Source: an uncultured Prevotella sp.
Lineage (GTDB): Bacteria; Bacteroidota; Bacteroidia; Bacteroidales; Bacteroidaceae
NCBI GenBank assembly: GCA_900546345.1
Contig: URCI01000032.1
Location: 1-33,700 of the forward strand
Reading direction: 5' to 3'
DNA: 33,700 nucleotides
The translations under genes were made by a program, and so were the position numbers. Under the pieces are notes generated by a model. That model searched no databases and was not told the DNA's origin. It was given only the letters and a program-made list of their open reading frames with translations. Shown piece by piece: positions 8,023 to 16,130 of the stretch; the stretch's first letter is position 1; every line of letters starts with the position of its first letter.

Positions 8023-9081
8023 ATGAAAATGTTAATGAAAAAGATATTCTTCCTGACGTTGGCTATTCTTCTTCCTTTGGGGATGGCAGCACAGCCGAAG
8101 GCGCGTCGTGTGGAGCAGCAGGCAGCCGCAGTGCAGAAGTCCAATGCTAATAACATGACTTTGCGTGCTCAGATCTCCTTTCCTACAGCGCAGAAGATGG
8201 ATGAGGACGTTGTGTGGCGTCGTGATGTCTACCGCGAGATCAAATTGGAGGAAGAGCCTAACTCGGGGCTCTACTATCCTACGGAGCCCTTGGGCACGCA
8301 GATGAATCTCTTTACCTACATCTTTAAGCTTGTCATGGCTGGGCCCCGTCATGGCGGCATCGCCGCGTATGCCTATGATGTCAACACGGGCAATGAGCGC
8401 TTTGACGAAAGCGTGCGCATACAGCCCTTGAAATTTTTGGATGACTATCATATCTTTTATGAGCGTACCGACCGTGGCGTGCACATCGATGACAGCGATA
8501 TCCCTTCAGCTCAAGTGAAGAGCTACTATATCAAGGAGAGTTCCTATTATGATCAGAACACTGCTACCTTCCATACCAAAGTGCTTGCGCTCTGTCCTGT
8601 GATGTATCGGGAAGACGACTTCGGCGATGGTGCCACCAAATATCCACTGTTTTGGATACGCTATGACGACCTTGCTCCCTATCTTGCCAAGCAGACCATC
8701 ATGACGAGTAATCTCAACAATGCAGCCACGATGAGCCTGGAGGATTATTTTGCGACCAACAGTTACCGGGGCAAGATCTATAAGACCACGAATATGCTTG
8801 GCAAGACTTTAGCCCAGATTGCTGGTGGCGACTCAGTGAAGCTCAGCAAGGAGCAACTGCGCATTGACAAAGAGATTGAGGCTTTCGAAACGCATATCTG
8901 GGGTGATCCGGCCAAGCGTGATTCTTTGGACAGCATTGCCAAGCTCGACAAGAAAAAGGTAAAGACCAAAAGTCTGAAACCTCGCAGCCGTCGCTCTTCC
9001 GTACGTACGAAGCCTTTGTCTTCCGGTTCGACCACACCCAGTGGTCAGGCACGTGTGACGGTACGCCGGCAACGTCATTAG
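8023..9081 (+). CDS. porN: Type IX secretion ring protein PorN/GldN
   Basis: A 352-residue periplasmic partner of PorK. The signal peptide covers residues 1-23 ('LLPLGMAAQ'). The family core with 'YREIKLEEEPNSGLYYP' and 'NLFTYIFKLVMAG' lies between about 68 and 115. PorN binds PorK to build the ring and contacts PorM. The C-terminus after about residue 305 is a strongly basic, Ser/Thr-rich tail (KKKVKTKSLKPRSRR and on to RRQRH) that looks disordered and may be an addition to the conserved core. It is the last core gene of the cluster, 34 bp after porM. Confidence 0.94.
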   Translation: MKMLMKKIFFLTLAILLPLGMAAQPKARRVEQQAAAVQKSNANNMTLRAQISFPTAQKMDEDVVWRRDVYREIKLEEEPNSGLYYPTEPLGTQMNLFTYIFKLVMAGPRHGGIAAYAYDVNTGNERFDESVRIQPLKFLDDYHIFYERTDRGVHIDDSDIPSAQVKSYYIKESSYYDQNTATFHTKVLALCPVMYREDDFGDGATKYPLFWIRYDDLAPYLAKQTIMTSNLNNAATMSLEDYFATNSYRGKIYKTTNMLGKTLAQIAGGDSVKLSKEQLRIDKEIEAFETHIWGDPAKRDSLDSIAKLDKKKVKTKSLKPRSRRSSVRTKPLSSGSTTPSGQARVTVRRQRH

Positions 9082-9111
9082 AATAGGACAACATAATATA
9101 AAAAATCAACT

Positions 9112-9747
9112 ATGATGAGAAAAGTAATTGCAATGTTCGCTTTGGCCATCGGCATGTTGTTTTCATCAACATCGGCTCAGGCGAAAGTCTATTTTGGCTT
9201 GAAAGGTGGTTTGAACGTCACCAACATGTCATTGTCAAACGATGTCTTGAATGCATCTAACCGTGCAGGATTCTTTGTAGGTCCTACCTTGAAGTTCACC
9301 CTGCCCATTGTTGGCTTAGGCATCGATGCCAGTGCACTGTATGATCAGCGTTCGGCCAAGGTGGAGAATGCGGGTGAAGCTGACAAGACGATCAAGCAGC
9401 AGCAGATTGCCATTCCTGTGAACCTTCGGTACGGCGTCGGCCTGGGCTCGTTGGCAAATGTCTTTCTCTTTGCCGGTCCACAATGGGGCATCAATGTAGG
9501 CGACAAGAATTTCAATTGGACAGACACCAGCAACTATGAGTTCCGCAAGTCTAATTTTAGTGTCAACGTTGGTGCCGGATTGACGTTGGCTTCCCATTTG
9601 CAGCTGACTGCCAACTACAATATCGCCTGTGGCAAGACCGCTGACGTTACCTGGAAGTCGGCTACCTCTTCGGTCTCTGACGCAGCCTTGAGCAAGTCCA
9701 AGAGCCGCAATAACAGTTGGCAGATCGGCTTAGCTTATTTCTTCTAA
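9112..9747 (+). CDS. Outer-membrane beta-barrel protein (PorT-like fold)
   Basis: A 211-residue protein with a signal peptide ending in A-Q-A (residue 24), then 'KVYFGLKGGLNVTNMS', the opening strand typical of the OMP_b-brl_2/PorT-like barrels of Bacteroidetes. Further alternating strands end in a terminal aromatic ('WQIGLAYFF'), the usual beta-barrel assembly signal. It begins 30 bp after porN on the same strand and precedes the terminator, so it probably shares the secretion transcript. Whether it is part of the secretion machine or only a passenger cannot be told from sequence. Confidence 0.8.
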   Translation: MMRKVIAMFALAIGMLFSSTSAQAKVYFGLKGGLNVTNMSLSNDVLNASNRAGFFVGPTLKFTLPIVGLGIDASALYDQRSAKVENAGEADKTIKQQQIAIPVNLRYGVGLGSLANVFLFAGPQWGINVGDKNFNWTDTSNYEFRKSNFSVNVGAGLTLASHLQLTANYNIACGKTADVTWKSATSSVSDAALSKSKSRNNSWQIGLAYFF

Positions 9748-9768
9748 ACTTCATTCATTTCACATCAA

Positions 9769-9798
9769 AGGCGGTAGCGGTTGCTATCGTCTTTTTTT
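9769..9798 (+). terminator. Intrinsic terminator of the type IX secretion operon
   Basis: The stem GCGGTAGC-GGTT-GCTATCGT (with G-T pairs) is followed by a T-rich run starting at 9791. It lies 22 bp after the stop codon of the last gene of the cluster. Confidence 0.72.
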
Positions 9799-9858
9799 AT
9801 CTTTATTGGCGTTTCTCTAACCATTATTGGTGAAAATCTTCTGTGCAACTGTCTGACT

Positions 9859-9890
9859 TTTCTTTATTTGGTATAATCTTTGTATCTTTG
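9859..9890 (+). promoter_or_regulatory. Bacteroidetes-type promoter for the DUF3737 operon
   Basis: The -7 element TATCTTTG is at 9883-9890. A -33-like TTTC (3 of 4 match to TTTG) lies at 9859-9862, with a 20-bp spacer. The start codon at 9932 is 41 bases downstream. Confidence 0.6.
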
Positions 9891-9931
9891 TAGTCGTTAC
9901 AACATATACACAACCCTTTATCAAGGAAAAC

Positions 9932-10783
9932 ATGGACAGAATACACGATTTGAGTTTTGGAGGTGAGCGTCCGCTCTTCGGAGCGCACGATACGCTGCTG
10001 GAGAATATAACGATCACCGATGGTGAGTCGGGCATCAAGTGTTGCCACGATTTGGAGTGCCGCGACAGCAAATTCTATGGCAAGTATCCCTGGTGGCACG
10101 TTGACCGCAGCCTTATCACCAGTTGCTACTTTGCCCCGGAGAGCCGTTCTGCCATATGGTACAGCAACGATATGGTCATGCGCGACAGTGTGATTGATGG
10201 TCCCAAGTTCTTCCGTGAGATGCACAACCTCGAACTGGAAAACGTGACCATCAATGATGCCGATGAGACGTTTTGGCGCGTTGACGGACTGAAAATCAAG
10301 AATGTCACCCTGCATCAAGGCACCTATCCTTTCATGTTCTGCAAGAATGTCTATGTCGACGGGCTGACCTCCGACGCTAAGTATGTCTTCCAGTATTGCG
10401 AGAACGTGGAGGTGCACAACGCCAAGATCACCACGAAGGACAGCTTCTGGGAGTGTAACAATGTAACCGTCTACGACTCGGAGCTCGACGGCGAGTACCT
10501 GGCTTGGCACAGCAAGAACATCAAGTTGGTGCGTTGCCATATCAGTGGCGAGCAGCCACTGTGCTATATGGATCATGTCACCCTGGTGGACTGTACCTTC
10601 GACAAGGCCTGCGACCGTGCCTTTGAGGACTGCTCCAATATCGACGCCGACATCAAGGGCGCAATCACCAATGTGAAGAATCCTATCTCCGGACGCATCG
10701 TCGCCGACGAGATTGGCAGTGTGACCTACACTGAGTTTGCGAAGGGACACGAGTGTGAAATCATAAAAAGAGGAGACAAGTAG
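9932..10783 (+). CDS. DUF3737 family right-handed beta-helix protein
   Basis: A 283-residue cytosolic protein (no signal peptide) of the DUF3737 family. It opens with 'FGGERPLFGAHDTLLENIT' and consists of short repeats of about 20 residues in which N/D-V/I-x-V/L-x-D/N steps recur ('NLELENVTINDADETFW', 'NVTVYDSELDGEYLAWHS', 'HVTLVDCTFDKACDRAF'). This is the pattern of a parallel beta-helix. Cys, Trp and His recur at fixed places in the coils. The function is unknown to me. It is 6 bp upstream of the PatB-like gene, and the two are followed by a nitroreductase, so a role linked to amino-acid or sulfur metabolism is conceivable but only inferred from context. Confidence 0.88.
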   Translation: MDRIHDLSFGGERPLFGAHDTLLENITITDGESGIKCCHDLECRDSKFYGKYPWWHVDRSLITSCYFAPESRSAIWYSNDMVMRDSVIDGPKFFREMHNLELENVTINDADETFWRVDGLKIKNVTLHQGTYPFMFCKNVYVDGLTSDAKYVFQYCENVEVHNAKITTKDSFWECNNVTVYDSELDGEYLAWHSKNIKLVRCHISGEQPLCYMDHVTLVDCTFDKACDRAFEDCSNIDADIKGAITNVKNPISGRIVADEIGSVTYTEFAKGHECEIIKRGDK

Positions 10784-10789
10784 AGCTGT

Positions 10790-11980
10790 ATGAAATACAA
10801 TTTCGACAAGGTGGTGCCGCGCCGTGGCACCAACAGCTATAAGTGGGACTTGGTCAAGCAGGACGATGTCATCCCGCTGTGGGTGGCCGACATGGACTTT
10901 GCCGTGGCGCCTCCGATACAGGAGGCACTGCGCAAACGCATGGAGCACCCTGTGTTTGGCTACACACTCGTACCGGAAAGCTATTACGAGGCTGTCATCA
11001 ACTGGTTCGAGCGTCGCCATAACTGGCACATCGAGAAGAACTGGATCCTCTACACCTCCGGTGTGGTGCCGGCCGTGAGTTGTGCCATCAAGGCGTTTAC
11101 GTTGCCCGGCGAGAAAGTGCTGTTGCAGACGCCGGCCTACAACTGCTTCTTCTCTTCCATCCGCAACCAGGGTTGTGAGGTGCTTGAGAACGAACTCGTG
11201 CGGGAGGGCGACACCTACCGCATCGACTTCGACGACTTCGAGCGTAAGTGCGCCGACGAGAAGACGACGGTGTTCCTGCTCTGTAATCCTCATAACCCCT
11301 GCGGCCGCGTGTGGACCAAAGAGGAGCTGCAGCGCATGGCAGACATCTGCCGCAAGCATCATGTCAAGGTCATCAGCGACGAGATCCATTGCGAGATCAT
11401 CATGCCGGGCTATCACTTCACGCCGTTCGCCCTTGTTGACGAGGACAACAGCGTGACGCTCAACTCACCCTCGAAGAACTTCAATATCGCGGGCTTGCAG
11501 ATCGCCAATATCATCTGCAAGAATGACGAGTGGCGCCGCCGCATCGACCGCGTCATCAATATCTATGAGGTGTGCGACGTCAATCCCTTTGGCGTCATTG
11601 CCTTGCAGGCCGCGTATAATGAGTGCGGCGACTGGATCGACGAGATGAACCAGTATGTGTGGGACAACTATCAGTATCTCAAGCGCTTCGTGCTGGATGA
11701 ACTGCCGCAGATACAGGTTATCCGCATGGAAGGTACCTATCTGGCCTGGCTCGACATCATGTGCTATGAGCTCTCGTCTGATGAGGCTACCCAGCAGTTG
11801 TTGCACGATGGTCGTGTCTTTGTCAGCAGTGGCACGCTCTATGGCAAGAAGGCCGGTGAGGGCTATCTGCGGCTTAACTTAGCCTGCCCGCGCGAGACGC
11901 TCAAGCAGGGACTAGTGCGTCTGGGCCGCGTGTTAGGGCAGTATGCCAGCGATGACCATGAATATGGATGTCCAATGTAA
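10790..11980 (+). CDS. patB: MalY/PatB family PLP-dependent C-S lyase (cystathionine beta-lyase type)
   Basis: A 396-residue fold-type I aminotransferase-like enzyme. It begins with the MalY/PatB signature 'WDLVKQDDVIPLWVADMDF'. It has 'NPHNPCGRVW' for the PLP-ring region, 'ISDEIHCEI' for the Asp that pairs with the pyridine nitrogen, and 'NSPSKNFNIAGLQ' with the Schiff-base lysine at residue 229. A C-terminal arginine for the substrate carboxylate is seen in 'YLRLNLACPRE'. These enzymes cleave cystathionine or cysteine S-conjugates to a thiol or homocysteine, pyruvate and ammonia. The gene is co-directional with DUF3737 (6-bp gap) and the nitroreductase (14-bp gap), so the three probably form one operon. 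Substrate preference cannot be read from the sequence. Confidence 0.92.
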   Translation: MKYNFDKVVPRRGTNSYKWDLVKQDDVIPLWVADMDFAVAPPIQEALRKRMEHPVFGYTLVPESYYEAVINWFERRHNWHIEKNWILYTSGVVPAVSCAIKAFTLPGEKVLLQTPAYNCFFSSIRNQGCEVLENELVREGDTYRIDFDDFERKCADEKTTVFLLCNPHNPCGRVWTKEELQRMADICRKHHVKVISDEIHCEIIMPGYHFTPFALVDEDNSVTLNSPSKNFNIAGLQIANIICKNDEWRRRIDRVINIYEVCDVNPFGVIALQAAYNECGDWIDEMNQYVWDNYQYLKRFVLDELPQIQVIRMEGTYLAWLDIMCYELSSDEATQQLLHDGRVFVSSGTLYGKKAGEGYLRLNLACPRETLKQGLVRLGRVLGQYASDDHEYGCPM

Positions 11981-11994
11981 ATGCATAGATAGAT

Positions 11995-12516
11995 ATGAAT
12001 GAAGTATTAAAAGCGATTAAGGAGAGAAGAAGCATCCGCCGGTTCAAGGCTGAGCAGGTCAAGGATGAGGAATTGAATACTGTGCTTGAGGCCGGTACCT
12101 GGGCACCGACGGGACACGGCAGTCAGGATCCTTGGATTGTGGCCGTGCAGAATCCCGGACAGCGCGCCACGCTGTCAAAGGCCAATGCCGAGATCATGGG
12201 CACGACGAGTGATCCCTTCTACGGTGCGCCCACGCAGGTCTATGTCTTTGCTTCCAAGGACAATGAGAACAATGTCAAGGACGGCAGTCTCGTGTTGGGT
12301 ACGATGATGCTTGCTGCACATTCCATCGGTTTGGCTTCTTGTTGGATCAATCGTGTGGACAAAATGTCAGAGCGTGACGATGTGAAAGCCTTGATGAAAG
12401 AGTGGGGGCTGCCCGACGGCTTGGTCGGCATCGGCTCGCTGGCCCTTGGCTATCCCGCTGCAGAGCCTCACGCGCCTAAGCCACGCAAGGAAGGATATAG
12501 TAGGGTAATCAAGTAG
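11995..12516 (+). CDS. Nitroreductase family FMN-dependent oxidoreductase
   Basis: A 173-residue flavoprotein of the nitroreductase family. 'IKERRSIRRFKAEQV' near the start is the FMN-phosphate binding segment, 'GTWAPTGHGSQDPW' matches the second conserved block, and 'HSIGLASCWINRV' and 'GIGSLALGYPA' the later ones. Such enzymes act as homodimers and reduce nitro compounds, quinones or flavins with NAD(P)H. The protein is at the small end of the family. It is the last gene of the DUF3737-patB-nitroreductase unit, followed by a strong terminator 37 bp on. Confidence 0.9.
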   Translation: MNEVLKAIKERRSIRRFKAEQVKDEELNTVLEAGTWAPTGHGSQDPWIVAVQNPGQRATLSKANAEIMGTTSDPFYGAPTQVYVFASKDNENNVKDGSLVLGTMMLAAHSIGLASCWINRVDKMSERDDVKALMKEWGLPDGLVGIGSLALGYPAAEPHAPKPRKEGYSRVIK

Positions 12517-12552
12517 TGGCTTCACGAAGAATGCTTCCTTTGAAACAAAAAA

Positions 12553-12580
12553 GCGCCGTCTGTTTCAGACGGCGTTTTTT
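12553..12580. terminator. Bidirectional intrinsic terminator
   Basis: A perfect inverted repeat, CGCCGTCTG-TTT-CAGACGGCG (12554-12574), has T6 on its right and an A-rich run on its left. It can therefore end both the nitroreductase transcript (plus) and the outer-membrane gene transcript (minus). Confidence 0.92.
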
Positions 12581-12589
12581 TGTATGTGG

Positions 12590-13129
12590 TTAGAATCTGA
12601 TGCCTATGGTACCGGTTAGTCCACTGAAGTCTTTGATTCCGGTTGTATGGGAAGCAGAATAGCGGTATCCTAAACCTATATAAGGAGCCACACGATGACC
12701 GGAGTAGTTATGGTAAAAGAGGACAGACGCACCATAGGAGGTGTTCTTCCAGTCAGCATCGCCGACACTGTTCGTTACCGACAGCTGCAAGTCAAGAGCC
12801 TCGGGCAACTTGACAGGATTGGTAAGGCTGAAGGACAGTCCACCGCCTAAGTTCAGGCTGCGGTCAAACGTGCGCGTGTCGTTTTTGTCGAAGAGGTGCA
12901 AGTTGCCTTCACAGCGTGCGAAGAGTGTCAGACGTGGCAGTACATGGTAGCCGGCATCGACGGAGAGGCTGGCGTTTTCCCATCCCTTGTATTTGGTGGT
13001 AGCCTGTCCACTGATTGCTAATGTGTAGTTGTCCTGAAACTTGTGGCTTGTCAAGTCCGCGTTTTGCGCTACTGCCGTTAATGGGAGAAGTGACAGAAGA
13101 AAGATCATACGTTTCATAAGTCTTCTCAT
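12590..13129 (-). CDS. Small outer-membrane beta-barrel protein, function unknown
   Basis: A 179-residue protein with a signal peptide ('FLLSLLPLTAVAQ', cleaved near residue 22). Alternating hydrophobic strands follow, and it ends in '...TGTIGIRF', a terminal-Phe barrel signal. Either the ATG at 13129 or the in-frame ATG at 13117 could serve as start; both leave a usable signal peptide. It resembles the many small 8-strand barrels of Bacteroidales but I do not recognise a specific family. It lies 38 bp downstream of waaA on the same strand, beyond the waaA terminator hairpin, with no convincing promoter of its own in that short gap. Confidence 0.75.
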   Translation of the reverse strand: MRRLMKRMIFLLSLLPLTAVAQNADLTSHKFQDNYTLAISGQATTKYKGWENASLSVDAGYHVLPRLTLFARCEGNLHLFDKNDTRTFDRSLNLGGGLSFSLTNPVKLPEALDLQLSVTNSVGDADWKNTSYGASVLFYHNYSGHRVAPYIGLGYRYSASHTTGIKDFSGLTGTIGIRF

Positions 13130-13159
13130 TATTAAATTAGATATTTTAGATTATAAAAA

Positions 13160-13190
13160 AAGCCCACTTACGAGTGGGCTTTTTTTATGT
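13160..13190. terminator. Terminator hairpin overlapping the waaA stop codon
   Basis: On the minus strand AGCCCACT-CGTA-AGTGGGCT is followed by T7; on the plus strand the same stem is also followed by T7. The stem includes the last codons and the TAA stop (13168-13170) of waaA, so coding and termination signals are the same bases. It may attenuate transcription into the downstream outer-membrane gene. Confidence 0.88.
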
Positions 13191-14442
13191 AGCTAAGAAT
13201 CTTGTCTGTTGCTCCGCACAAGTTGGTAACGTAGCTGGCCGAACTGTTTCCGGCGCGGTCGATGTCCTCAGGATGCTCGGTAAACACTTGCATGATGCGG
13301 TTGAAGTCTCCGTCGTTGTGGATCTCCAGTCCGCCGCCGCATTGCAGCAGGCCCTGGGCTTCGGCGAAATGCTTGTTGTTCGGTCCGAAGATGACGGGAA
13401 CGCCCCACACGCCGGCCTCCAAAGTGTTGTGGATGCCGACACCGAAGCCACCGCCTACATAGGCCACCGAACCATAGTGGTAGATGCTGCTGAGCAGTCC
13501 GAAGCAGTCGATGATGAGCACGTTGGCGTCGGCCACGTTGTCCGGTGTGGCCTCGGTGTAGCGCACCACCTTGCCTTCGACTTTTGAGATGATCTGCTTG
13601 AGATGGTCCTCACCGATGACATGCGGCGCGATGATCATCTTCCAGTCTTTGTGCTGATTGAAGTATGGGATGAAGATGTCCTCGTCGGGTGGCCATGACG
13701 AACCGGCGACGAAGACCATCGGCAGCTGCCTGGGCTCGTCACCCTCCTTCTGCCACTTCAGCGAGGGAGCGCCTTGGACAAACGACTCCACAATCGGCAG
13801 CTGTTTGGCTGCCTCCTTGATCTCCACCACACGGTCGAAGCGTGTGTCGCCCACCACCTCCACATCGTTGATGCCGATATTGGCCAGCAACTTCTTGCTC
13901 TCTTCATTTTGGACAAAGAAGCGGGTGAAGCATTTCAGCACGTTGGCATAGCTGCGGCCATACCACCGGAAAAAGATTTGGTCAGGACGGAAGATACTCG
14001 ACACACTGTAGGTCGGCACGCCGCGATGACGAAGGATATGGAGATAGTTATACCAGAACTCATACTTGATGAAGAACGCCATCACTGGACGGACGGTGCG
14101 CAGAAAGCGGCGCGCATTGCGTATGGTATCAAGGGGGAGATAGCAGATGATGTCTGCTCCCTTGTAGTCCTTGCGCACCTCATACCCCGAGGGTGAGAAG
14201 AAGGTAAGCAGAATCTTATATTCCGGATGCTCTTGACGGATACGCTCCATCAAAGGACGTCCCTGCTCGAACTCACCAAGAGAGGCGGCATGAACCCAAA
14301 TGTATTTGGCATTGGGATCTACCTTCTCGCGGAGAATGTCGAGGGCATGGTTCTCCCCCCGCCACATCTTCCGCACTTTCTTGTTGAAAAGGCTGGCGAT
14401 GCACACGCCCAAGAGGTAGACATATATTGCAAACTGATACAT
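13168..14442 (-). CDS. waaA: 3-deoxy-D-manno-octulosonic acid (Kdo) transferase
   Basis: A 424-residue GT30 glycosyltransferase that adds Kdo from CMP-Kdo to lipid A precursor at the cytoplasmic face of the inner membrane. An N-terminal anchor helix (4-19) precedes 'WVHAASLGEFEQGRPL'; Glu57 in this motif corresponds to the family's catalytic base. The C-terminal domain has 'FVAGSSWPPDE', 'IIAPHVIGEDHL' and the nucleotide-binding 'YVGGGFGVGIHNTLEAGVWG'. The length is normal. It lies 36 bp downstream of gltX on the same strand and its 3' end forms the terminator described separately. Confidence 0.95.
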   Translation of the reverse strand: MYQFAIYVYLLGVCIASLFNKKVRKMWRGENHALDILREKVDPNAKYIWVHAASLGEFEQGRPLMERIRQEHPEYKILLTFFSPSGYEVRKDYKGADIICYLPLDTIRNARRFLRTVRPVMAFFIKYEFWYNYLHILRHRGVPTYSVSSIFRPDQIFFRWYGRSYANVLKCFTRFFVQNEESKKLLANIGINDVEVVGDTRFDRVVEIKEAAKQLPIVESFVQGAPSLKWQKEGDEPRQLPMVFVAGSSWPPDEDIFIPYFNQHKDWKMIIAPHVIGEDHLKQIISKVEGKVVRYTEATPDNVADANVLIIDCFGLLSSIYHYGSVAYVGGGFGVGIHNTLEAGVWGVPVIFGPNNKHFAEAQGLLQCGGGLEIHNDGDFNRIMQVFTEHPEDIDRAGNSSASYVTNLCGATDKILSYIKKAHS

Positions 14443-14478
14443 AAACAGTGTTTTGATGCGTTCGCCTGGGACGCTAAC

Positions 14479-16011
14479 TTATTTTTGGAAGTCGGGTGAC
14501 AGCGTGGCAATGGCCTTGCGCAGTCGCTTGATGGTCTCTTCTTTGCCGAGGAATGCCGAGATGTCGAACATGCCCGGACCTTTGCCGATGCCCACGAGTG
14601 CCAGGCGGAATGCGTTCATCACGTCGCCCATCTTATAGCCTTTGTCTGCGATCCACTTCTCTACAATGGGCTCCTGGCCCTCAACAGAGAAATCATCGAT
14701 ACCTTCCAACACGTCGATGAGCTCTGTCATCTGCTGTGCGGAGAACTCCTTCCAGCGTTTGCGCACGGTCTTCTCGTCATATTCTGTCGGTGCGATGAAG
14801 AAGAAGGAGCATAGCGGCCACAACTCCTTGACAAAGTTGACGCGGTCCTTCATCATGTGCACCACGAGCTTTACGCGCTCAAAACTCTCGTCAACACCAT
14901 TGTTGGCAACGATGGGGGCAAAGAGACGGGCTATTTCGTCGTCGCTCTTGCGCAGGATATACTCATGGTTGAACCAGATTCCCTTCTGATAGTCAAACTT
15001 GGCGCCGCTCTTCGAGCATTTCGTGATGTCGAAGGCCTTGACCAGTTCGTCGAGAGAGAAAATCTCTTGATCTGTACCGGGATTCCATCCCAGCAGTGCC
15101 AGGAAATTGATCACAGCCTCGGGGAAGTATCCGCTTTCGCGATAGCCCGAGCTGACCTCGCCTGTCTTCGGATCGTGCCATTCGAGCGGGAACACGGGGA
15201 ATCCGAGACGGTCGCCGTCACGCTTGCTGAGCTTGCCTTTGCCTTCCGGCTTCAGCAACAAGGGCAGGTGCGCGAAGCGGGGCATGGTATCCTCCCACCC
15301 AAAAGCCTTGTATAGCAGTACGTGGAGTGGGGCGCTGGGCAACCATTCCTCACCACGGATGACGTGTGTGATCTCCATCAGGTGATCATCAACGATGTTG
15401 GCCAGATGATAGGTGGGCAGTTCGTCTGCACTCTTGTAGAGCACCTTGTCATCGAGAATGTCGCTCTTGACACACACGTCGCCACGGATCATGTCGTTGA
15501 CGTGTATTTCCTGTCCCGGCTCTATCTTGAAGCGCACGGTGTACTGCACGCCGTCGTCGATGAGTTTCTTCCATTGCTCTTCGGGCAAGGTGAGCGAGTT
15601 GCGCATCTCCATGCGGGTCGTCGCGTCGTATTGGAAGTTTTTCACTTCGGCGCGCTTGGCTTCCAGCTCCTCCGGCGTGTCGAAGGCATAGTAAGCCTTG
15701 CCGGCACTGATCAGCTGGTCCACGTATTTCTTGTAGATATCGCGGCGCTCGCTCTGACGGTAGGGACCATGGTCGCCTCCAAAGCTGACACCCTCATCAA
15801 ACTTTATGCCGAGCCATCTGAACGCCTTCAAGATGTACTCCTCGGCACCGGGAACAAAACGGTGTGAGTCCGTGTCCTCGATACGGAACACCAGTTCACC
15901 GCCATGCTGGCGGGCAAAAAGATAGTTATAAAGAGCGGTGCGCACGCCGCCAATGTGTAAAGGTCCGGTAGGACTTGGTGCAAAACGCACCCTTACTTTT
16001 CTTTCAGACAT
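14479..16011 (-). CDS. gltX: Glutamyl-tRNA synthetase
   Basis: A 510-residue class Ic aminoacyl-tRNA synthetase charging tRNA-Glu. The ATP-binding HIGH-type motif 'PTGPLHIGG' is at residues 14-22 and the KMSKS-type motif 'KLSKR' at 260-264. The C-terminal half is the anticodon-binding helical domain, ending 'RLRKAIATLSPD'. A possible -7 element (TACTTTTG on the minus strand, 16034-16041) sits 23 bp upstream of the start. The gene is first in a minus-strand unit with waaA; the pairing of a translation gene with a lipid A gene looks positional rather than functional. Confidence 0.97.
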   Translation of the reverse strand: MSERKVRVRFAPSPTGPLHIGGVRTALYNYLFARQHGGELVFRIEDTDSHRFVPGAEEYILKAFRWLGIKFDEGVSFGGDHGPYRQSERRDIYKKYVDQLISAGKAYYAFDTPEELEAKRAEVKNFQYDATTRMEMRNSLTLPEEQWKKLIDDGVQYTVRFKIEPGQEIHVNDMIRGDVCVKSDILDDKVLYKSADELPTYHLANIVDDHLMEITHVIRGEEWLPSAPLHVLLYKAFGWEDTMPRFAHLPLLLKPEGKGKLSKRDGDRLGFPVFPLEWHDPKTGEVSSGYRESGYFPEAVINFLALLGWNPGTDQEIFSLDELVKAFDITKCSKSGAKFDYQKGIWFNHEYILRKSDDEIARLFAPIVANNGVDESFERVKLVVHMMKDRVNFVKELWPLCSFFFIAPTEYDEKTVRKRWKEFSAQQMTELIDVLEGIDDFSVEGQEPIVEKWIADKGYKMGDVMNAFRLALVGIGKGPGMFDISAFLGKEETIKRLRKAIATLSPDFQK

Positions 16012-16130
16012 GCCTATGAAATATTATTTTTTGCAAAAGTAATACTTTTTTTCGGCTTTAACGTATTTTTTTAGTATTTTCGCAGTGTGAAAAGAAGTAT
16101 CACGTTTGCATATCTGATGATTGAGAGCTT

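Noticed and set aside
9824..11416. Long minus-strand open frame (530 codons)
   Set aside because: It is antisense to the DUF3737 and PatB genes, whose protein families are clear; its translation is low-complexity and matches no family.
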